From IMG/VR virus record IMGVR_UViG_3300009094_000069, positions 1-23,945 of that record: 23,945 nt of DNA. One strand, 5' to 3'. The notes beneath the pieces were generated by a model. That model did not search any database, was not told the DNA's origin, and saw only the letters and a list, made by a program, of their open reading frames with translations. The DNA is from a virus. Both the position numbers and the translations under genes were made by a program. Positions 22,199 to 23,945 of the stretch are shown in pieces. How positions within the stretch are numbered: the first letter of the stretch is position 1; the number at the start of each line of letters is the position of its first letter.

Positions 22199-22374
22199 TT
22201 TGTTTCCTCCTTGCTGATGACTTCGACGTCGCGGATGAACATCGTCTGGCGCAGCGTGCGCGCCAGCGCCTCTGCATCCTCGCTCGTGATGCAATAGGCG
22301 TGGCGCCGTTTCCCATGCGGGTGCTCGTGCAGGGTCACGTTGAAATCGGTCCATCGCACTTCGAACCTGCTCAT
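22195..22374 (-). CDS. Small protein, 59 residues
   Basis: ATG at 22374 overlaps the preceding stop as TGATG. The product MSRFEVRWTDFNVTLHEHPH (1-20) continues GKRRHAYCITSEDAEALART and ends in KEETK. It looks like a compact beta-beta-helix-beta unit: two strands, then a helix (SEDAEALARTLRQ) and a strand (MFIRDVEVIS). No family recognised. Its end carries the ribosome site for the membrane peptide gene. Confidence 0.6.
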   Translation of the reverse strand: MSRFEVRWTDFNVTLHEHPHGKRRHAYCITSEDAEALARTLRQTMFIRDVEVISKEETK

Positions 22375-22646
22375 CAGATCACCACCTTCACGGTGGGCAC
22401 CACCTTGGTGGTGGTGTGCGCGGCGATGAACTGTGGCGACAGCTTGGCGCGCACCGCCTTCATGTCGAGCGTGTTGCGCTCGGGCATGGTGATCTCGACG
22501 GCATAGAGCACGCCACGGTGGCGGCCTGCGCCGAGCGTGAGCACCTCCTCGCGCGCGAGCTTTTCCTCCGCTTCGAGATCCGCGATGCGGCTGCGCAGGA
22601 CCGCGAGCTTGTCGATCGCGTTGATGGTCTTGGCCTGAATGTTCAT
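22374..22646 (-). CDS. Small helical protein, 90 residues
   Basis: ATG 22646 follows a CCGGAGAAC leader. The first 40 residues form a charged helix (INAIDKLAVLRSRIADLEAE, then EKLAREEVLTL). The rest is beta-rich (GVLYAVEITMPERNTLDMKA and TTTKVVPTVKVVI) with the segment DMKAVRAKLSPQFIAAHT. Proteins with this helix-strand layout are frequent small early phage genes with no known role. I do not recognise the family. Confidence 0.65.
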   Translation of the reverse strand: MNIQAKTINAIDKLAVLRSRIADLEAEEKLAREEVLTLGAGRHRGVLYAVEITMPERNTLDMKAVRAKLSPQFIAAHTTTKVVPTVKVVI

Positions 22647-22668
22647 GTCAGTTCTCCGGTTGGTTGGG

Positions 22669-22708
22669 GTTTCAGTCAGTTTCAGTCAGTTTCAGCTAGT
22701 TTCAGTGA
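22669..22708. repeat. 10-bp tandem repeat, 4 copies
   Basis: Four copies of GTTTCAGTCA (two perfect, then GTTTCAGCTA and GTTTCAGTGA) lie end to end. On the sense strand they read TGACTGAAAC and overlap the stop codon of the 75-residue gene, placing stop codons in more than one frame between that gene and the next leader. Confidence 0.9.
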
Positions 22709-22929
22709 TTGTCGGCGAAGGGCGTCTCTGCCCCGCGCCACACGCAGTTGGTCAGCTCCTCGCGCGCGCGGGTCCATGTCTCGACGACGTCGACCAGCAT
22801 GCCGTCACGCACCAGCTCGACTTCGACGTCCCAGCTGTTGCAGCAGGAAAAGTAGGTCGTGCTCGGAACGGCGACCATCTTCTGGCGCTTGCAGGTGGGG
22901 CAGGAGAGGGTGTGGTAGCGGGTGATCAT
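22702..22929 (-). CDS. Small Cys-rich protein, 75 residues
   Basis: ATG at 22929 is seven bases after GGAGG. Near the N-terminus is LSCPTCKRQK with C10-x2-C13, and C29-C30 occur in TYFSCCNSWD, so a four-cysteine zinc site is plausible although the second pair lacks the usual spacing. The remainder is a strand-helix unit (VEVELVRDGMLVDVVETWTR) and ends DNH. No family recognised. Confidence 0.65.
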   Translation of the reverse strand: MITRYHTLSCPTCKRQKMVAVPSTTYFSCCNSWDVEVELVRDGMLVDVVETWTRAREELTNCVWRGAETPFADNH

Positions 22930-22965
22930 GGGCAGTCCTCCGGTTTCCGGCCGCAGCCGGTACCG

Positions 22966-22987
22966 GAGTTAAATCAGGTTTTAACTC
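22966..22987. terminator. 8-bp hairpin at a gene end
   Basis: GAGTTAAA (22966-22973) and TTTAACTC (22980-22987) pair perfectly around a 6-base loop and span the stop codon of the 105-residue protein. It is A/T-rich compared with its surroundings. It may be a weak terminator or may mask the ribosome site of the next gene. Confidence 0.5.
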
Positions 22988-23291
22988 GTGTGGCAAGGCC
23001 TTTCTTTTTCTCCTTGATCATGAACTTGCGCCAGTCCCGCCCGACGATTGACCAGCCGGTTGGCGCCAGTCTGGCGTTGATCTGGTTGACGTGGACATTG
23101 AGCGTGCGCAGGCGCCGCTCGGGCGCCCCGCCGATCCCGCACATCTCGATCAGGCTGGTGCTGGTGACACCATCGGCGCCGCCAAGATTGATCAGATCGA
23201 AGATGCGCGCCTTGAGCGGTGACAGCTCGACGCCCATGCGCTTCGGCTTCAGCAGCTGGCCGCAGACGCGACAGTGCGTTCGATCTTTCAT
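22974..23291 (-). CDS. Winged-helix protein with CxxC knuckle
   Basis: The 105-residue product begins with a single C7-x2-C10 pair. Residues 23-95 (ELSPLKARIFDLINLGG, a second helix near TSTSLIEMCG, then RRLRTLNVHVNQINARLAP and WSIVGRDWRKFMI) match the OmpR/PhoB-type winged helix: starting L-S/T-P, a helix, a second helix, the R-T-L/V-x-V-H-V recognition helix and a terminal hairpin. It is therefore a likely DNA-binding transcription regulator without a receiver domain. The start overlaps the previous stop as ATGA. This is the only evident regulator in the window, near the beginning of the early block. The fold is a pattern match by eye. Confidence 0.7.
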   Translation of the reverse strand: MKDRTHCRVCGQLLKPKRMGVELSPLKARIFDLINLGGADGVTSTSLIEMCGIGGAPERRLRTLNVHVNQINARLAPTGWSIVGRDWRKFMIKEKKKGLATRVKT

Positions 23292-23945
23292 TTGGAAACC
23301 TCCCGCTCGGTGAACGTGACGCCGATGCTCGGGTCACCGCGATAGTGCGGCTCGATCCACGTCGTGTGCGGATTGTCACCGTGCAGGTAATGGCGGAAGT
23401 GCCCCATCACCTTGTGATAGCGGCGGTGCTGGATCGCGCGCTCGCTGTCCAGATCGCCGATGCTGGTGAGCTTGCGCCCGCTCAGCTGCGCGTGGCTGTA
23501 GACCTTGCGCGTGCCGCCGATGCGCACCTTGAGCCGCCGGTACTCGAACAGCGGAGGCTTGCCCGCCGCCGCGCGCGAGCGCTGCAGCTTCGCGCTCGGC
23601 TGCACCTGCACCTCTTCGAGCACCTTCGGCTGCGTCACGAGGAACGAGGCGAACAGCATGTCCATCACGCAATTGTACAGTCCGTCAGTCATATCGAGGG
23701 CTGCTGGCGTGTTCATCTTGCCCTTTGTGGCCAGCTGGAAATCGTCGAACGCCCATTCGAGATCGAAGGCGAGGCATTCACTCCTGTCGCTCGGCCATAT
23801 TCCAACCGGCGGCCAATTGACGAACTGGACCACGTAGACCAGCGAGGCGTGGATTTCGCCGTCGCCCTTCGGGATGCCAGCGGCGATGTACACCCACGTC
23901 GATCCTCCCCGCTTCTCGAACAGCGCGCCCCAGTACCAAGCGCCC
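23288..23945 (-). CDS. Conserved phage protein, partial at right edge
   Basis: The frame is open from the window edge to the TGA at 23288, so the N-terminus is missing. A GTG at 23893 exists, but the 17 codons before it also look coding (AWYWGALFEKRGGSTWVYIA). The visible part is 218 residues: a strand-rich start, an acidic/aromatic helix (AFDLEWAFDDF), a helix DGLYNCVMDMLFASFLV, a basic region, and a C-terminal RYHKVMGHFRHYLHG...WIEPHYRGDPSIG. That last motif (H-x-V-x-GH-x-R-x-Y ... W-x-x-PH-x-RGD) recurs in phage proteins of unknown function. It is coupled to the winged-helix gene by an ATGA overlap. Confidence 0.7.
   Translation of the reverse strand, partial: GAWYWGALFEKRGGSTWVYIAAGIPKGDGEIHASLVYVVQFVNWPPVGIWPSDRSECLAFDLEWAFDDFQLATKGKMNTPAALDMTDGLYNCVMDMLFASFLVTQPKVLEEVQVQPSAKLQRSRAAAGKPPLFEYRRLKVRIGGTRKVYSHAQLSGRKLTSIGDLDSERAIQHRRYHKVMGHFRHYLHGDNPHTTWIEPHYRGDPSIGVTFTEREVSK

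Noticed and set aside
22639-23313. A 224-codon plus-strand frame opposite the 75- and 105-residue genes
   Set aside because: The minus-strand frames show a CxxC motif and a winged-helix pattern plus good ribosome sites. The plus-strand frame runs through a tandem repeat and has no recognisable content.

Overview
The window is a continuous piece of a tailed-phage (or prophage) genome. Every gene I can support lies on the minus strand, so transcription runs from high to low coordinates. Genes are tightly packed, with many ATGA or TGATG stop/start overlaps. Base composition is GC-rich by eye and third codon positions are strongly G/C, which produces very long antisense shadow frames. The morphogenesis order is terminase, portal, internal/ejection proteins, scaffold, capsid, adaptor, tail hub. 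There is no tape measure, sheath or tail-tube gene, which fits a short-tailed (podovirus-like) phage. The host is probably a GC-rich Gram-negative bacterium, perhaps an alphaproteobacterium, but the sequence does not prove this.

Reading in the direction of transcription, 23945-20759 is an early-type block of small genes. It holds a partial gene at the edge, a winged-helix protein, CxxC proteins, a coiled-coil protein and a tiny membrane protein. Next, 20516-17603 is a DNA-transaction module: a UvrD-type SF1 helicase, a SprT-like metalloprotease and a VRR-NUC-like nuclease. Between and within these lie repeated leaders, hairpins and simple repeats. The early genes share a CCGGAGAAC translation leader. 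An 11-mer (GGCAAGGCCTT) and a 10-bp palindrome (GCTGGCCAGC) recur.

17640-15921 encodes the small and large terminase subunits. 15924-14342 is a cassette of six small accessory genes between terminase and portal. It includes an Acb2-like protein (candidate cyclic-oligonucleotide sponge against CBASS/Thoeris defence), a KTSC-domain protein and a HAD-family phosphatase.

14352-751 is the virion block: a portal with a Gln/Met-rich insertion, two tiny proteins, a lysozyme-domain protein, a 953-residue protein with an HEPQH motif, two small domain proteins, a putative scaffold, major capsid protein, a head-tail adaptor and a P22 gp10-like tail hub carrying a carbohydrate-binding-like insertion. A glycine-rich repeat protein runs off the left edge.

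The most striking non-coding signal is a perfect consensus parS site (TGTTTCACGTGAAACA, 11191-11206) inside the lysozyme gene, with no parA or parB in the window. No stretch longer than about 240 bases lacks a gene; the longest gap (20517-20758) holds hairpins and a repeated leader. I saw no tRNA, rRNA, CRISPR array or insertion sequence.
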